Source: Chrysomallon squamiferum (lineage: Eukaryota; Mollusca; Gastropoda; Neomphalida; Peltospiridae). From it: DNA of 50,000 nt. Positions 13,497 through 25,338 of this stretch are shown here, piece by piece. The translations under genes and the position numbers were made by a program. The DNA lies in NCBI GenBank assembly GCA_012295275.1, contig CM022668.1, positions 1,900,637-1,950,636 of the forward strand. Reading direction: 5' to 3'. The notes beneath the pieces were generated by a model. That model searched no databases. It was given only the letters and a program-made list of their open reading frames with translations, and had not been told where the DNA came from. Each line of letters starts with the position of its first letter. Position 1 is the first letter of the stretch.

Positions 13497-13625
13497 GCTA
13501 CCACAACTATAACTGTTACTACGGCTAATACAACTACAACTACAACTACTACTGCATCTATTACAACTACTGTTATTACTACTGCTACTATTATTAATAC
13601 TACTACTACGAGTACTACTGTAGTT
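13497..13625 (+). repeat. Degenerate (ACT)n array
   Basis: ACT/ACA/ATT triplets translating as poly-Thr. Confidence 0.88.
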
Positions 13626-13885
13626 ACGTCTGTTGTCATCCCTGACAATCTAGGTAAATCACTGAATCCTGTATTATTCTTAAAGTACCTTAATATTATT
13701 GTTAGCAAAGATTAGTGGCCACTGATACACAGAGAGCTGAGCTGTACAAAGTCTGTTTAGATTATGTTGCTATTTTCTCCTCTTTTACAAGAAGTTAAAA
13801 TGTTAAATTAATTTATATACAAATGAATTTCTTTGCATGTTAACAAGCAATATCAGATCAAACATAAATTTAAAAAAAAAGGTAT

Positions 13886-13888
<3 letters not shown>

Positions 13889-13958
<70 letters not shown>
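13889..13958 (+). repeat. (GA)n microsatellite, 35 copies
   Basis: An uninterrupted GA run. Confidence 0.98.
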
Positions 13959-13961
<3 letters not shown>

Positions 13962-14713
13962 TGAAGTACTTTTTGCAAACTAAGTTGAGAAAAAAACAAA
14001 AATGAAAAGATATAAATTCATGGCTGATTGTCTGAAATAATGTGTTCGCAGAAATCAATTACAGTAGTTACACACCTCACAGAATCATCAATACACGTTT
14101 AATACTGATTAATTACTGCTCTGGGAGTCATCCATAAAACAAAAAGGTCACTGTCATTAATTCTGTTCTTCCGGTCAGTGCTAACATCTACACAACATAT
14201 TACAACAACTACAGTTATATTAATTTTTTGTTTTTGTTTCTTTTTATTATTTCATTATTTCATTATTTATTTATTTAAAATCGTTTGTTCTATTTGATAC
14301 TGTCGGATTAAAAATGGTTACAAAATTCTAGGCACGAACAAATAATTTGGCGCCTGTAATTTTATTTTGTGTGATATTTATAAAAACAAGTGGTGCAAAA
14401 AAAGAAAGAGAAAAGGTAAGAAAAGAAGAAAAAGAAAAGAAAAAAAAAAAAAAAAGAAAAGAAGGAAATGAAAAAAGAAAAAAAGGAAAGAAAGAAAGAA
14501 AGAAAAACGAAGTATATATAAAAAAAGGTTTTGGACAATATTTTCGCTCATTTCGTTTTCCAGTAATGATATGTCTTTGTTACCGAATTCACTGAGAATC
14601 TCGTTCGCGAAATTAGATTTCAGTTCGGGTTAGAAAACAACAACGTCTGTACAGAATTTTTATGATGTCACGTAATTTGTGACGTCATTAGACCACAAAT
14701 ACATTTAGCAGAA

Positions 14714-14749
<36 letters not shown>

Positions 14750-15479
14750 AATATCCAAAAATATTTAAATTAATACAAGGAAGTTTTTGTAATTAAAGTT
14801 ATTTTAATTAAATATATTTTTTGTTTTTTTGTTTCTGTTTTATACAACAGCCAACCGGCGTCGTTTCCTGTAATAAGATTTGCCTGAGCGAAGAATAAGC
14901 TCTAACGAGTACGTAAACATCATTACTCCGAACAACAGCGAGCACAAGTCACTAATCCAGCATCCTTCATACATGATTACAACATAGCTACAAACTACAG
15001 CATAAGAAATTGTCTTATTTCCTTGTTACACAGAAGTAAATACGACTGAACGTGTACACACATTAGAAACACCATTTTCTGTATATCAGTTTTAAATACA
15101 TTTCAGTCGTCTGCTTGCGCACGTCTTACCAATCACGTGAACTGCTTTTTGTAATTAATAGCATTTCGTTATTATTAATTTTTATATTACTTTCGTCTGC
15201 TTGAATCTGAGAAAATAAAGGATCTTTCTATCAAACATTTTCCGATTTATTTGGTAATAAATAATATTTTCTGTACATTAGTCTGAATTCGTTTTAGACC
15301 TCTGTTGAAAGGCTGTGAGTAAGATGATATTTAAAGTTATTGCTGTATATAATAAATTAGATTATATGCTTAGCTAAGACCCTTACATTACTCCCACTTT
15401 TTAAATTTATTTATTATTTTTTATATTTCATTTATTTTTTAAATTATTTATTGTACGCTTCGTCCCAGTCATACATATA
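13959..15479. other. Spacer with A-rich and (AAAT)n tracts
   Basis: 14395-14510 is GAAA-rich and 14711-14748 is (AAAT)n. 14580-15180 is unique with high CpG density (23 CpG in 600 bp) and a CRE-like TGACGTCA at 14680. No gene is supported. Confidence 0.55.
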
Positions 15480-15660
15480 CATATACGAAAATAGATACAT
15501 AAATACACACGCACATACACGTACACTGCACAAAAACACACAAACACACACATACACGTATACAGACAAACACACACATACACGTATACAGACAAATACA
15601 CACATACACGTATATTCAAAGAAGGGTTACAAATACATAAACACACTCACACATCACTCA
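15480..15660 (+). repeat. CA-rich repeat with 26-27 bp units
   Basis: Three near-identical units CACACATACACGTATACAG plus GACAAA lie at about 15545-15620 within a CACATA-rich tract. Confidence 0.8.
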
Positions 15661-15827
15661 GACACAGAAAAACAAAAGTGTATCAAGTGTAAAGCTGTTA
15701 CACGCCTTCATCTCTTTCACTCGATTACGCACAACGACTACGCAGACGCTGTAAATGTCACGTCATGAAGCAGTCAGCAACAACACGTCTTACATCACCA
15801 GTGGGCGACAGAAAAAACAGGTAGATG

Positions 15828-15829
15828 TA

Positions 15830-15873
<44 letters not shown>

Positions 15874-15880
15874 CAACAAT

Positions 15881-15951
<71 letters not shown>

Positions 15952-15952
15952 C
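15828..15952 (+). repeat. Nested trinucleotide array (AAT)n(AAC)n(AAT)n
   Basis: An AAC block (about 15870-15914) sits inside two AAT blocks, giving a 45-residue poly-Asn frame on one strand and poly-Leu on the other. It is not a gene. Confidence 0.95.
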
Positions 15953-16039
15953 GGAATTATTATTGTTGTTATTAGAAACACCATTGATGAGCTGTTGTTA
16001 AAACTATTGTATTTACTAATGTTGCTGTTAGAACAACCG

Positions 16040-16210
16040 CAGCTGCTGCTATCACTTCTACTACATTTTTACTACTACTGCTTCTGTTACATCTACTACT
16101 ACTGTTATTACTACTACTTCTATTACGACTACTATTACTGCTTCTACTACTACTACTACCACAATTACTACTTCAGTTATATATATTTTTACTACTACTA
16201 CTTTCTACTA
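16040..16210 (+). repeat. Degenerate (ACT)n array
   Basis: ACT/TCT/ATT triplets translating as poly-Tyr/Cys. Confidence 0.88.
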
Positions 16211-16786
16211 TCTGTTTATATCTAGACAAAGCTAGGTTAGATTTGTATTTGTATTTCATGACCAAAAGTGAATAAAATTAGTGGGTTTTTTTTTGTTGTT
16301 TTTGTTTTTGTTTTCTGACGAAGATTTTAAAAAAATAATAATGTCAGTTAAACCTTGAAGCTGCAATGTCTGGTTACGAAGAAAATAAACTTGCGAAACT
16401 GACGTATAGACACGTTTCATCATTCGCTCCTCAGGACATTGCCCATAGCAACAAAAAGTTAAAAACACGCCCAATATAATGTTCTCAATAAGGAGATTTC
16501 ACGCTGCTGTTTAGTAAAATAAATTAATTAGAAACTGCGGATGTGGATTGATTTCAGCATCATTTAGATTGTGTTTCTGTTATTCCAGCAAAATCTTCAA
16601 ATTTCATTTCCTTTCTCATTAGAACTTTCTCGCGTGACGTCAGCGGTTATCTCCCTGTCAGGAATAATGTAAGTTTAACATAACAACAACACACACATGT
16701 AACCTCGTTATAACTGTCTTCTGTAGTTATCATACTTCTCGAAGTTTATAGTTTTCCCTTTTATTTTAATCCTTTTTTTCTCAACA

Positions 16787-16820
<34 letters not shown>

Positions 16821-18136
16821 TATATGTACACGTTCGATATCCTTTTGTTCTTATAGCACGTGACGTCACACAATGGGATTGACCTTAGGGACGACTGGTT
16901 TTGACGTACTGTTCGTATAACGTCATCATGCTATGACAAAGCTGAAATAGGTTTTGAAATATTATCTAATCGAACATGCGTGTGTATGTGAAATTGCGCG
17001 CGTTTTAAATTAAATTAATTAAGAATCAACTGTAGTAAACAGAAAATAACAACAGAGGAAACAATAAATACCGGATCTAAGCATGAAAGAATTCCACAGT
17101 ATCATTATGAATACAAACTGTGACACGATTCTGAAGTTCCAGGAATACAGTTTGTAGCTGTTTTTCAGTTATACCATAATGACGGTGGTCATGTTGAAAA
17201 TTACAAAACGTTCGTTTCTCTTTTCCGATTAACAAATCAATTCTGTAATGCAGAGAAGAAAAGTTGTAATTTAAAAAAAAAATTGCATAAGGACATAATA
17301 ACGACCCTGTATAAATAAATATATATTAACAGACTGATAAATGAATCTGGAGAGAAATAGATATAGAGTTAATAAATAAATAAATAAATTAATAAATAAA
17401 TAATGACAATTTACTTTTTAAATCACTTATACTTGAGTAAAATTTATCAAACTGTACTACTTGTTTACCTGTATTCGTGCAGGTCCAGTCACGTGACAGT
17501 ATCTGCGACGCACTTCGTCTGAAGGGAAGCTATGTGAAAGTAAATCGGAAGTCGTCTCATGAGTAATTACGACTTCCGGTTGAATAGCCAGCAGGTCGAT
17601 TATTCTGACACAGCCTCGTTAAGAATCATGGGATACGTTAAAATGTCACTACGCCTTTCACTGCAGGTGTCTTTCTTAATTTAAAATATCTCTCTCTCTC
17701 GCTCTTTCTCTCTCTCTCTCGATATTTAAATTTCAACATGATCTTTTGTTTTTTTAAACTGGAATGTGCAATTTTCCAAGGATTCCATTTCTCAAACAGT
17801 AGTCGTGTTGTGTAATTCACAGTGAGAACAGATACCTGAAAACTGTCGTAATGAACAAAAGCATTTCTACGCCTTCCCTTTTAAAAAAAATAGTTATTCT
17901 ACATACAGATATTTAAATTCTCCCATCAGTATTTATCACACAGATACACGTTCTAACATGCGCAGTGAAATCATATACAATACAAATTCTTTTAAATATA
18001 TCGTATTGTAAAATAACAGATATTCATTTTTTTATTTATTATTATCATCAATATCATTACATTATTGTTATTGTTATTGATCTTATTATTATCAGTTTAT
18101 AATTTTATTTTTTAGATACAAAATTCAATCTGATTT

Positions 18137-18138
<2 letters not shown>
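16211..18138. other. Mainly unique, CpG-rich spacer
   Basis: Holds (ATT)n at 16790-16820, (AAAT)n near 17372-17402, short CT runs near 17690-17720, two CRE-like TGACGTCA sites (16635, 16861) and a perfect 10-bp hairpin at 17546-17578. No coding exon is recognised. Untranslated exons of the receptor could hide here. Confidence 0.55.
17546..17578. repeat. Perfect 10-bp inverted repeat (hairpin)
   Basis: CGGAAGTCGT at 17546-17555 and ACGACTTCCG at 17569-17578 are exact reverse complements separated by 13 bases. The arms contain GGAAG, an ETS-like core, in both orientations. Confidence 0.8.

Positions 18139-18208
<70 letters not shown>
18139..18208 (+). repeat. (CT)n microsatellite, 35 copies
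   Basis: An uninterrupted CT run. Confidence 0.98.
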
Positions 18209-18210
<2 letters not shown>

Positions 18211-18800
18211 ACAAAATCTTTGACTTACATCAATAAAAGAACATCATTTTATCGTTTATTTGTGTAATCTGAGCATTTCCGGAAACTCCGGAACAAACCG
18301 AGATTTACTGAAGTTACTTTCTGCATTAAACTGGTTGACTTTTAATTTGCTTTGCGTTACGTGAAGTGTTGATCAAACAGACACATTGTGCGTCTACTTG
18401 AAACCAGTTATCATCTCAAACAGAGGAGAACGATCGCTTTTCTTCTGCTGATCGATGTTGTACGCTTGAGTAATGACTGCATTGACACAAATATTTGAAA
18501 GTTACAGGACCGAGAAACTTTCAGTGCACCGTGCAGTCAGTTTGTGTAGTGTGAACTCTAACATTGTCCTATTTATTTTAAATACCTCGCCGACCTCTTT
18601 GTCTTTTTATTTCCACAGAGTGTCTTTTCGTGTAAAAGTTAATGTAAAAATTACACAAAATCGGAATTTATAAACAATGACTATTATTTATTGTTGTTGT
18701 TGCTGTTGTTAAAGTCGCGCTGGTTTTAGTTTTCTGTCGTTTTACATAATTGTTTTAACAAGTTTTCAGTGTATGTTTTTCTTCAAATGTTTATTAAAAT
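18209..18800. other. Unique spacer, no feature seen
   Basis: Unique sequence with a small 66-codon open frame at 18473-18673 lacking recognisable features. Confidence 0.5.
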
Positions 18801-18825
18801 AAATAAATAAATAAATAAATAAATA

Positions 18826-18892
<67 letters not shown>
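18801..18892 (+). repeat. (AAAT)n(GAAA)n(A)n compound repeat
   Basis: Three simple repeats follow each other without a break. Confidence 0.95.
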
Positions 18893-18893
<1 letters not shown>

Positions 18894-19564
18894 AGAAAAG
18901 AGCAACAGATAAACGCGGTGACTGAGCTTCTTCCTTGCATTGTTCAGACAAAAGTTTCAACTAAAAATAAGAAAATTAACAAAATAATTCACTTCCGTTG
19001 TGAACGTTAACAACATCGCCCACTATGACGTCGTTATCAGACTAGACTAGGATTATAACAACTACTAAGTACACATAAACAGCATGACGTCAGATTGTGT
19101 AAAAACCAGACATACACTTCGACACATTCTGTCACCACGACAACAGATCTGACAGAAACGACATACACACGTGCACAGAATACAATAGCGGTTTCCTCCA
19201 AAATCGGCGAACCATCTCTCCGTGTTTCCTCAACACTGTGGTTTCAAACAGCCGCCAAGTCCAGTGTATTGTTGTCACGATGAACGTAAATCACCTCCTA
19301 TCGATGATGTTGTTGACAAGTTCAGATTACAACGAAAAACGCCATCACAGTAATCGGAGTAAAGTGATAGACATAATAATAGATATATCTGGTCTACAGG
19401 TAATTATTTATAATCACATAATTACTTTCACCCACATACAGTAACCACTAGCATATAGTTGTTATTTCACATCATTCAGAGGTAAAATACTTAATACAGT
19501 TATATATATATATCCTTATACATAATTACTCACAGTTAATTAATGTTTAGGTGATTACATTATA
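18893..19564. other. Unique spacer with a CRE-like site
   Basis: TGACGTCA lies at 19085. Open frames at 19095-19283 and 19238-19444 show no domain or splice support. Confidence 0.5.
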
Positions 19565-19945
19565 CTTATTATTATTAGTTAATTATTCCAAACAGATAAT
19601 CAGGTGTTAATTATTTCATACAGCTGGTTTTGTGTTAATTATTTCAGACAGATAATTAGTGTTAATTATTTCAAACAGATAATTATGTCTTAATTATTTC
19701 AGACAGATAACTACGTGTTAATTATTTCAGACAGATTACCTACTATTCATATAGGTTATTTTGTAGTATTTTTTATGTTGTATTTTTTTTGTTTTCATAT
19801 ATTGTTACGTGATTTTTGTATAGATTATTACGTGATAATTAATTCATATAGATTATTATTATTATGTTGTTGCTTTTTTTAAGGGTGTTTCATATAGATT
19901 ATTACGTGTTAGTTTTTTCATGTAGATTATTACGTGTTAATTACT
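19565..19945 (+). repeat. Diverged tandem repeat of about 30 bp
   Basis: About ten units share GTGTTAATTATTTCAGACAG and ATAATTA. The later ones drift to TTTCATATAGATTATTACGT. Confidence 0.75.
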
Positions 19946-20257
19946 TCAGCCCATAGCTATGTTGTAATTGAACAATTTTTTTTTTAACATTCTAGTGTGG
20001 TAAATATTATAAATATTTTAGAACTCAGACGAAAAAATGTTAGAGTGAGCGGTCAGTGACGTCTCATGCATAATTTATAAACTTTTGTCTTAAATTTCAC
20101 ACATGTCAGTCTCAGTTGTCACACGCTGTACTCGTTTCATGAAAAAGTAAAACAGATAAAAAAAAAAAAGCAAGCACTTACAGGCAGACGCTGTAACAGT
20201 TATTCGTATAAACAAATTAAATTCGAGCACTTGCATGGAATGTATATATTGTGTATA
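19946..20257. other. Unique spacer, no feature seen
   Basis: No gene or element recognised. Confidence 0.5.
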
Positions 20258-20445
20258 TATGTGTATGTATGTATGTATGTATGTATGTATGTATGTATAT
20301 ATGATATGTATGTACGTATGTATGTATGTGTGTATATATATATTTATGTATGTATTTTTCTATGTGTATGTATGTATGTATGTATATACGTATGTATGGA
20401 TGTATGTATGTATGTATGTATGTATGTATGTATGTATGTATGTAT
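20258..20445 (+). repeat. (ATGT)n array, left of the dispersed element
   Basis: GTAT/GTATGT tetranucleotides, longest perfect run near 20400-20445. Repetitive Met/Cys/Val/Tyr open frames are artefacts. Confidence 0.92.
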
Positions 20446-20586
20446 GAAATTTAGTATTTTGAATATTCTCTGTCATATGTACATCTGATTAGTCTCCGCA
20501 CATAGCCAATATTCGGGAAAGATCTGGCACGGGAGGACAAAGTCCAATCAAGTCCTCACAAACCCGTCAGTTGCTGCTGACGGGAA
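20446..20586 (+). mobile_element. Candidate mobile element core with terminal hairpin (dispersed repeat, copy B)
   Basis: A 141-bp non-repetitive core set between two ATGT arrays. Its first 75 bp recur inverted at 7709-7783. It ends with a perfect 8-bp stem CCCGTCAG/CTGACGGG (20563-20570 and 20577-20584). A conserved core, adjoining tetranucleotide satellite and end hairpin recall non-autonomous Helitron-like (Helentron/pearl-type) elements. This is an inference from two copies. Confidence 0.5.
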
Positions 20587-20790
20587 TGTATGTATGAATT
20601 TATGTGTGTGTGTATATTTATGTATGTGTGTATGTGTGTATGCTTGTATGTATATGTGCCTGTACGTATAGAGATATACGTCTGTATATGTATGTATGTA
20701 CTTATGTGTTTGTGTGTGCGTATGTGGGTATATATATATATATGTATGCATGCATGTGTGTGTATATATGTGTATATGTAAACGATAAAA
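20587..20790 (+). repeat. Degenerate (ATGT)n array, right of the element
   Basis: GTATGT/GTGTAT tetranucleotides with interruptions. Resumes exactly after the hairpin. Confidence 0.88.
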
Positions 20791-20929
20791 TGATTTCATT
20801 AATTACTTTTGATAATTTGTTTATAACGTTAAATAATCGTATTAACATATTTAAATATTACATTTAAACTAATTTTTTTGAAAACATCCTCTGGATTTTG
20901 TTATGTCTAATTTTTTTGGCTGTAAACAC

Positions 20930-21185
20930 TTTATCTATCTCTCTATCTGTCTGTCTGTTTGGCTGTATTTCTCTTTGTCTATCTCTCTATCTGTCTGTCT
21001 GTTTGGCTGTATTTCTCTTTATCTATCTCTCTATCTGTCTGTCTGTTTGGCTGTATTTCTCTTTATCTATCTCTCTATCTGTCTGTCTGTTTGTCTATAT
21101 TTCTCTTTGTCTATCTCTCTGACACTCTTTCTGATTCTCTATCTGCCTATCTTTCTATCTATCTCTGTCTAACTCTATCTAGCTA
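20930..21185 (+). repeat. 44-bp minisatellite inside CTGT/CTAT repeats
   Basis: GGCTGTATTTCTCTTT recurs at 20961, 21005 and 21049, with a variant at 21093 (44-bp period). The period is not a multiple of three, so the same peptides appear in all three frames. Confidence 0.92.
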
Positions 21186-21785
21186 TTCTTTCTTTTTCCA
21201 TCTTTTTTAATTAAATTACATTTTTATTTGTAGTTACTTCATTTATTACTTAATTAATTTTATATGGATCAGTAACGGGTGTATATGTAAGATAAAAATA
21301 GTTAATTATGTGTGATTATACTGCGTCTGTGTTCTTTTTACTTCAGTTTAAACATAGAAAATTAGGTGTTAGCGGGCTAAGTTTAGACACTTCTAGACGT
21401 CTGACGCTGCAAAACACTCTTTCGATAAATATAACTATGTCGACACTGTTAGAATAATAGTTATTTAAATTTCTGTATAATTGTTTTTCTTTCTTTGGTT
21501 TTTCTTTTATCTTTTTCTCTCCTGTTTCATTCTTTCTTTTATTTTTTTCCTTTTTTATTTTGTATTTATTTCAATTATCATTGTCATTTTAAAATTAAAA
21601 AAGAATTTTTTTTATTTAAACAGTGTCTTTCTTGATGCGAATGTATATGAATACTGTAAACATTTTGTTATATATATATGTGTCTGTCCGTGTTTATGTG
21701 TGTGTGTCTGTTTGTGTATGCATGCTATGTATTCTACTGAAACAACCATAGCAGCAGTAAAAGTTACAATGTTGCTTTTACTACA
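21186..21785. other. Spacer, T-rich, no gene seen
   Basis: 21480-21600 is T-rich and the rest unique. The long open frame across 21481-22041 is produced by T-rich and AAC repeats. Confidence 0.55.
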
Positions 21786-21883
21786 ACTAACATCAACAAC
21801 AACAACAACAACAACAACAATAATATTAATAATAATAATAATATTCAGAACAACAACAACAACAACAACAATAATAATATTCA

Positions 21884-21935
<52 letters not shown>

Positions 21936-21985
21936 AATAATAATAATATTCAGAACAACAACAACGTCCTCGACAACACGGGTAA
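21786..21985 (+). repeat. (AAC)n/(AAT)n array with ATATTCAGAACAAC units
   Basis: Three blocks of the form AATAATATTCAGAACAACAAC lie within AAC and AAT runs. Confidence 0.93.
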
Positions 21986-22959
21986 GAAAAAGAGGAAATG
22001 CAGACGGTAACACAGAGAGATTTACATTTAAACCGGGATAAAATAATGAAATTAAAATGTGTATGACGTCACAGTACTATGTTGTAATAGCAACAGTAAT
22101 AGATGTCATATTTCATCTGACTATAGAAGTTTAAATTTTATCTCCTCTCTTTCTAGAATTTAATAGTACACGTTTCTCATCGAGATCTCATTTTGTTTGT
22201 GATCGAAAAAAAAAAAAAAAAAAAAAAGAAAGAAAGAAAAAAGTTATAACCTGAAACTAACAGTTTCAAAATTGAGTTCACGTCAAGAAAATGAGCAACT
22301 TTTTACAGTTTCCAATCAACGATGTTAGTAATTTCCCATGTAATGTTTTCTTAACAACCGGTTCTGTTAATAAAATAGGCATCAACATGCAATGATTCAC
22401 AAAATAATTGTTTTTAACATTTTTATACAGATAAAAAAATAAATAATGTAGAAATTAGAGTAATGGAGTTTAGAAGTAGTAAGTACATAATAGGAACAAA
22501 ATAGCGAATTGTAGATAAATAAAGGCACATTTTTCTCTCTACTTGATATGTCTCCGTTTCTCTCTCCTTCTCTCTATCCGTGACTCTTTCTTATAAACCA
22601 TTAAAAAATTAAAATTAAAAATAAAATAAAAAAATTAAATTTTTTTTAAAAAGAACCTGTATGTATTGGTAAAGTATTTACATAACGCATATAAGTTGTT
22701 GGGAATATATATTTATATAAAGAGTGTTGCTTATATCGTTCTTATTAATTAGATTAGCTGTTTTTTTGTGTCTTTTTATACTGTTGGCTGCTAAAGATGA
22801 TTTTCAACGAAACTATCGATTTACATATATGTTCTAATTTATATTATTATACACTTAACAAATATTAAAGCTTTTTTAAATAATGTTTTAATGAAATAAT
22901 AAATATAAATGATGTCTGTGATGAAGAAAATAATGATAATGAATGAATGAATGAATAAA
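21986..22959. other. Spacer upstream of the receptor (probably 5' UTR intron)
   Basis: Unique AT-rich sequence with a poly-A/GAAA run near 22206-22240 and a CRE-like TGACGTCA at 22064. Given the splice acceptor at 22983, most of this is probably intron. Confidence 0.5.
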
Positions 22960-22983
22960 ACTTCTTTCTTTTTGTTTTTTCAG
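22960..22983 (+). promoter_or_regulatory. Splice acceptor of a 5' UTR intron of the receptor gene
   Basis: A T-rich tract (CTTTCTTTTTGTTTTTTCAG) ends at 22983, 17 bases before the receptor ATG. This is a strong 3' splice-site context. It implies at least one untranslated exon, and the promoter, further upstream in the repeat-rich left part or beyond the window. The untranslated exon itself cannot be located by eye. Confidence 0.55.
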
Positions 22984-23000
22984 ACAACTAAACGTTCATA

Positions 23001-24000
23001 ATGGCGGATATATCTGAAACGCTACTCATCATACCGGATGTCATAGCAGCGACACCTGCAGATCTAAATCCAAACTACAACCTTAACAGAGGAGACAACT
23101 ACTCCATACTGACGTTCACGAACTCGACCCTTATTAAAAAGGGAATACTGGATGACGCTCAAGTTATCGTTCTTGGAATAATTTTGACTGTTGCTCTGTT
23201 CGGAAACACGTGCGTTCTCACGGCCTTGGCGAGAAAGCAGAAAATTCGAAGTCGAATGCACATGTTTATACTTCATTTGAGCATCGCGGATCTTCTAGTC
23301 GCTGTCTTCAACGTGCTGCCGCAGATGATCTGGGAAATCCACGGTCAGTTCTACGGCGGCGATTTTCTCTGTCGGTTTGTCAAGTACATGCAGATATTTG
23401 TAATGTACCTGTCCACGTACATACTCGTCATGACCGGCGTAGACCGCTACATTGCTATTTGTCACCCTCTCTCCAACCACATATGGACAATGAGGACAGT
23501 AAACCTCGTGGCTGCTGGAGTCTATCTCCTGTCTGCAGTTCTTACCATACCACAAGCTCTGCTCTTCAAATACCAGGAGAAAATACCCGGCTCACAGAAC
23601 TTCGAATGCTGGGTTCACTGGGATCCACCTTGGCTCTTACAGTTCTATATTACGTCGTTCACTTTTGCTGTGTACATCATACCCTTCATCATACTGGTGT
23701 ATGTGTACGGAGCCATTTGCTACACTATTTGGACAAAACACAGAAACCTTAAAGCTTCTTTCGCCAGGAAGCATATTGTTAATGGAGTTAAATATCCCGG
23801 AAGATACGGAGCGACCCCTATCGGTGCACCAAGGAATGGTATTTACTATCCCAGAATGCACTCGCAGAGAGGGTTTTCTAGCGCCAAGTTAAAGACAGTG
23901 AAGCTGACGTTTGTCGTTATCGTCGCCTACGTCGTCTGCTGGTCGCCATTTTTTGTCTCTCAGCTCTGGTGGCTATACGACGAGTCTCTGCCTTACTCCA
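23001..24000 (+). CDS. Receptor coding exon 1 (N-terminus to TM6)
   Basis: The exon encodes residues 1-333 plus one base, covering the extracellular N-terminus, TM1-TM6 and all three intracellular loops. The start ATG at 23001 is 17 bases after a good splice acceptor. No in-frame upstream ATG is seen between the acceptor and this start. The exon ends in TACTCCA followed by the donor GTGAGT at 24001, in phase 1. The open frame runs only two codons past the donor, which agrees with a splice there. Confidence 0.88.
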
Positions 24001-24381
24001 GTGAGTAAATCACGTGACAGCCGAAACAATTACATTTAATTAACATTTAGTTCATAGGTCTTAAAATTCGATAACTACTATACACAATACATACACATTG
24101 CCTCTTCTACATAAAAGAGTTATAGATAAACAGATAGACAGAGAGACAGTAATAGATTGAATAGATAGACAGAGAGAGAAAGATAGATAAAGAAATATAT
24201 TTGCAAGCTGCTAGATAAATAGACAGATTATAGAGGCAACATAATAGAAAGATAGATAGATGCATACATATACAGATAGATAGATAGTGTTTCGTGTGTC
24301 AGAAAGACAGACTAACTTATGGACAGATAAGAAATAAGTTCAATAGAAGAAGAAAAACAAATGTGTATGTATATGAAGATG

Positions 24382-24461
<80 letters not shown>

Positions 24462-24612
24462 ATTAAATTAAGAAAAGAGATAAAATCGTTTGACATTTTG
24501 TCTGACAAGACCACGTGCTGTGAATTATAATTCACGTCATTTGTCTGTCGTCTGCAAAATACCAGGAATAACACATGCTGCAAAATGACTTCAATTAACT
24601 CATGGACAGGGA

Positions 24613-24647
<35 letters not shown>

Positions 24648-25298
24648 AAAAAGAAAGAAAGAAATAAAAACAAATTAATATGCACATATAAAATAAAGAT
24701 ATAAAAAAAAAAGTGAACGAAAAAAAAAAAGGAAGAGAAAAGTAAAAGGAAAGAAAAGTAAAAGAAAAATAGAATAATAAAAAAAAATAAAATAAAATAA
24801 AATAAAATAAATGAAAAATATTTAATATTGCTGCTTGCAACAGCAATATCCTGCATTAGTGTCCTTCCGCGGTTTAAAATAGTTCTGTTTTTATCGCCAT
24901 CTCAGATCACGCCGTGTTGAACTGTTCAAGCAGGTTAGTAATAAAATGACGCAGATTAACTGTCAGGAGTATTGAGAATTAGACTGTGTTAGATTTTCTT
25001 CAACATGAACCTTGCAGACGCAGTTCAAATATCTTCGGTCATTGTGAGCATGCCGTTTTCTATTTATTTCATCTTGAAAGTTTCACAGAGTCTGTTAATC
25101 ATTTTTCCTTTTCTCAAATCGTTCATCTGCCCCTGGAATGCCAATTAAAAAGTTGATATTGAGTTCAGGTTGCTGATCTGCTTAGTGAGTTCCCCATATC
25201 ACGTTTAATTAATTAACATTGTAATTAACTCTTCTGATTTCACTCTGATCTCACAGATCATATTCTCTAAAACATTTTCGTAAATATCAGTTTAAAAT

Positions 25299-25338
<40 letters not shown>

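Noticed and set aside
15828-15952. CRISPR-like regularity of repeats
   Set aside because: Eukaryotic simple repeats and minisatellites with no unique spacers between constant repeats. CRISPR is not expected in this genome.
15755-16225. 156-codon frame with 45 consecutive Asn
   Set aside because: A pure AAT/AAC microsatellite followed by an ACT array. The opposite strand gives an equally long poly-Leu frame.
21481-22041. 186-codon open frame on the plus strand
   Set aside because: It is produced by T-rich sequence followed by AAC/AAT repeats (poly-Thr). There is no domain and no splice support.
24317-24856. 179-codon minus-strand frame in the receptor intron
   Set aside because: Encoded by poly-T, (CT)n and T-rich sequence. 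It lies within the receptor intron on the opposite strand.
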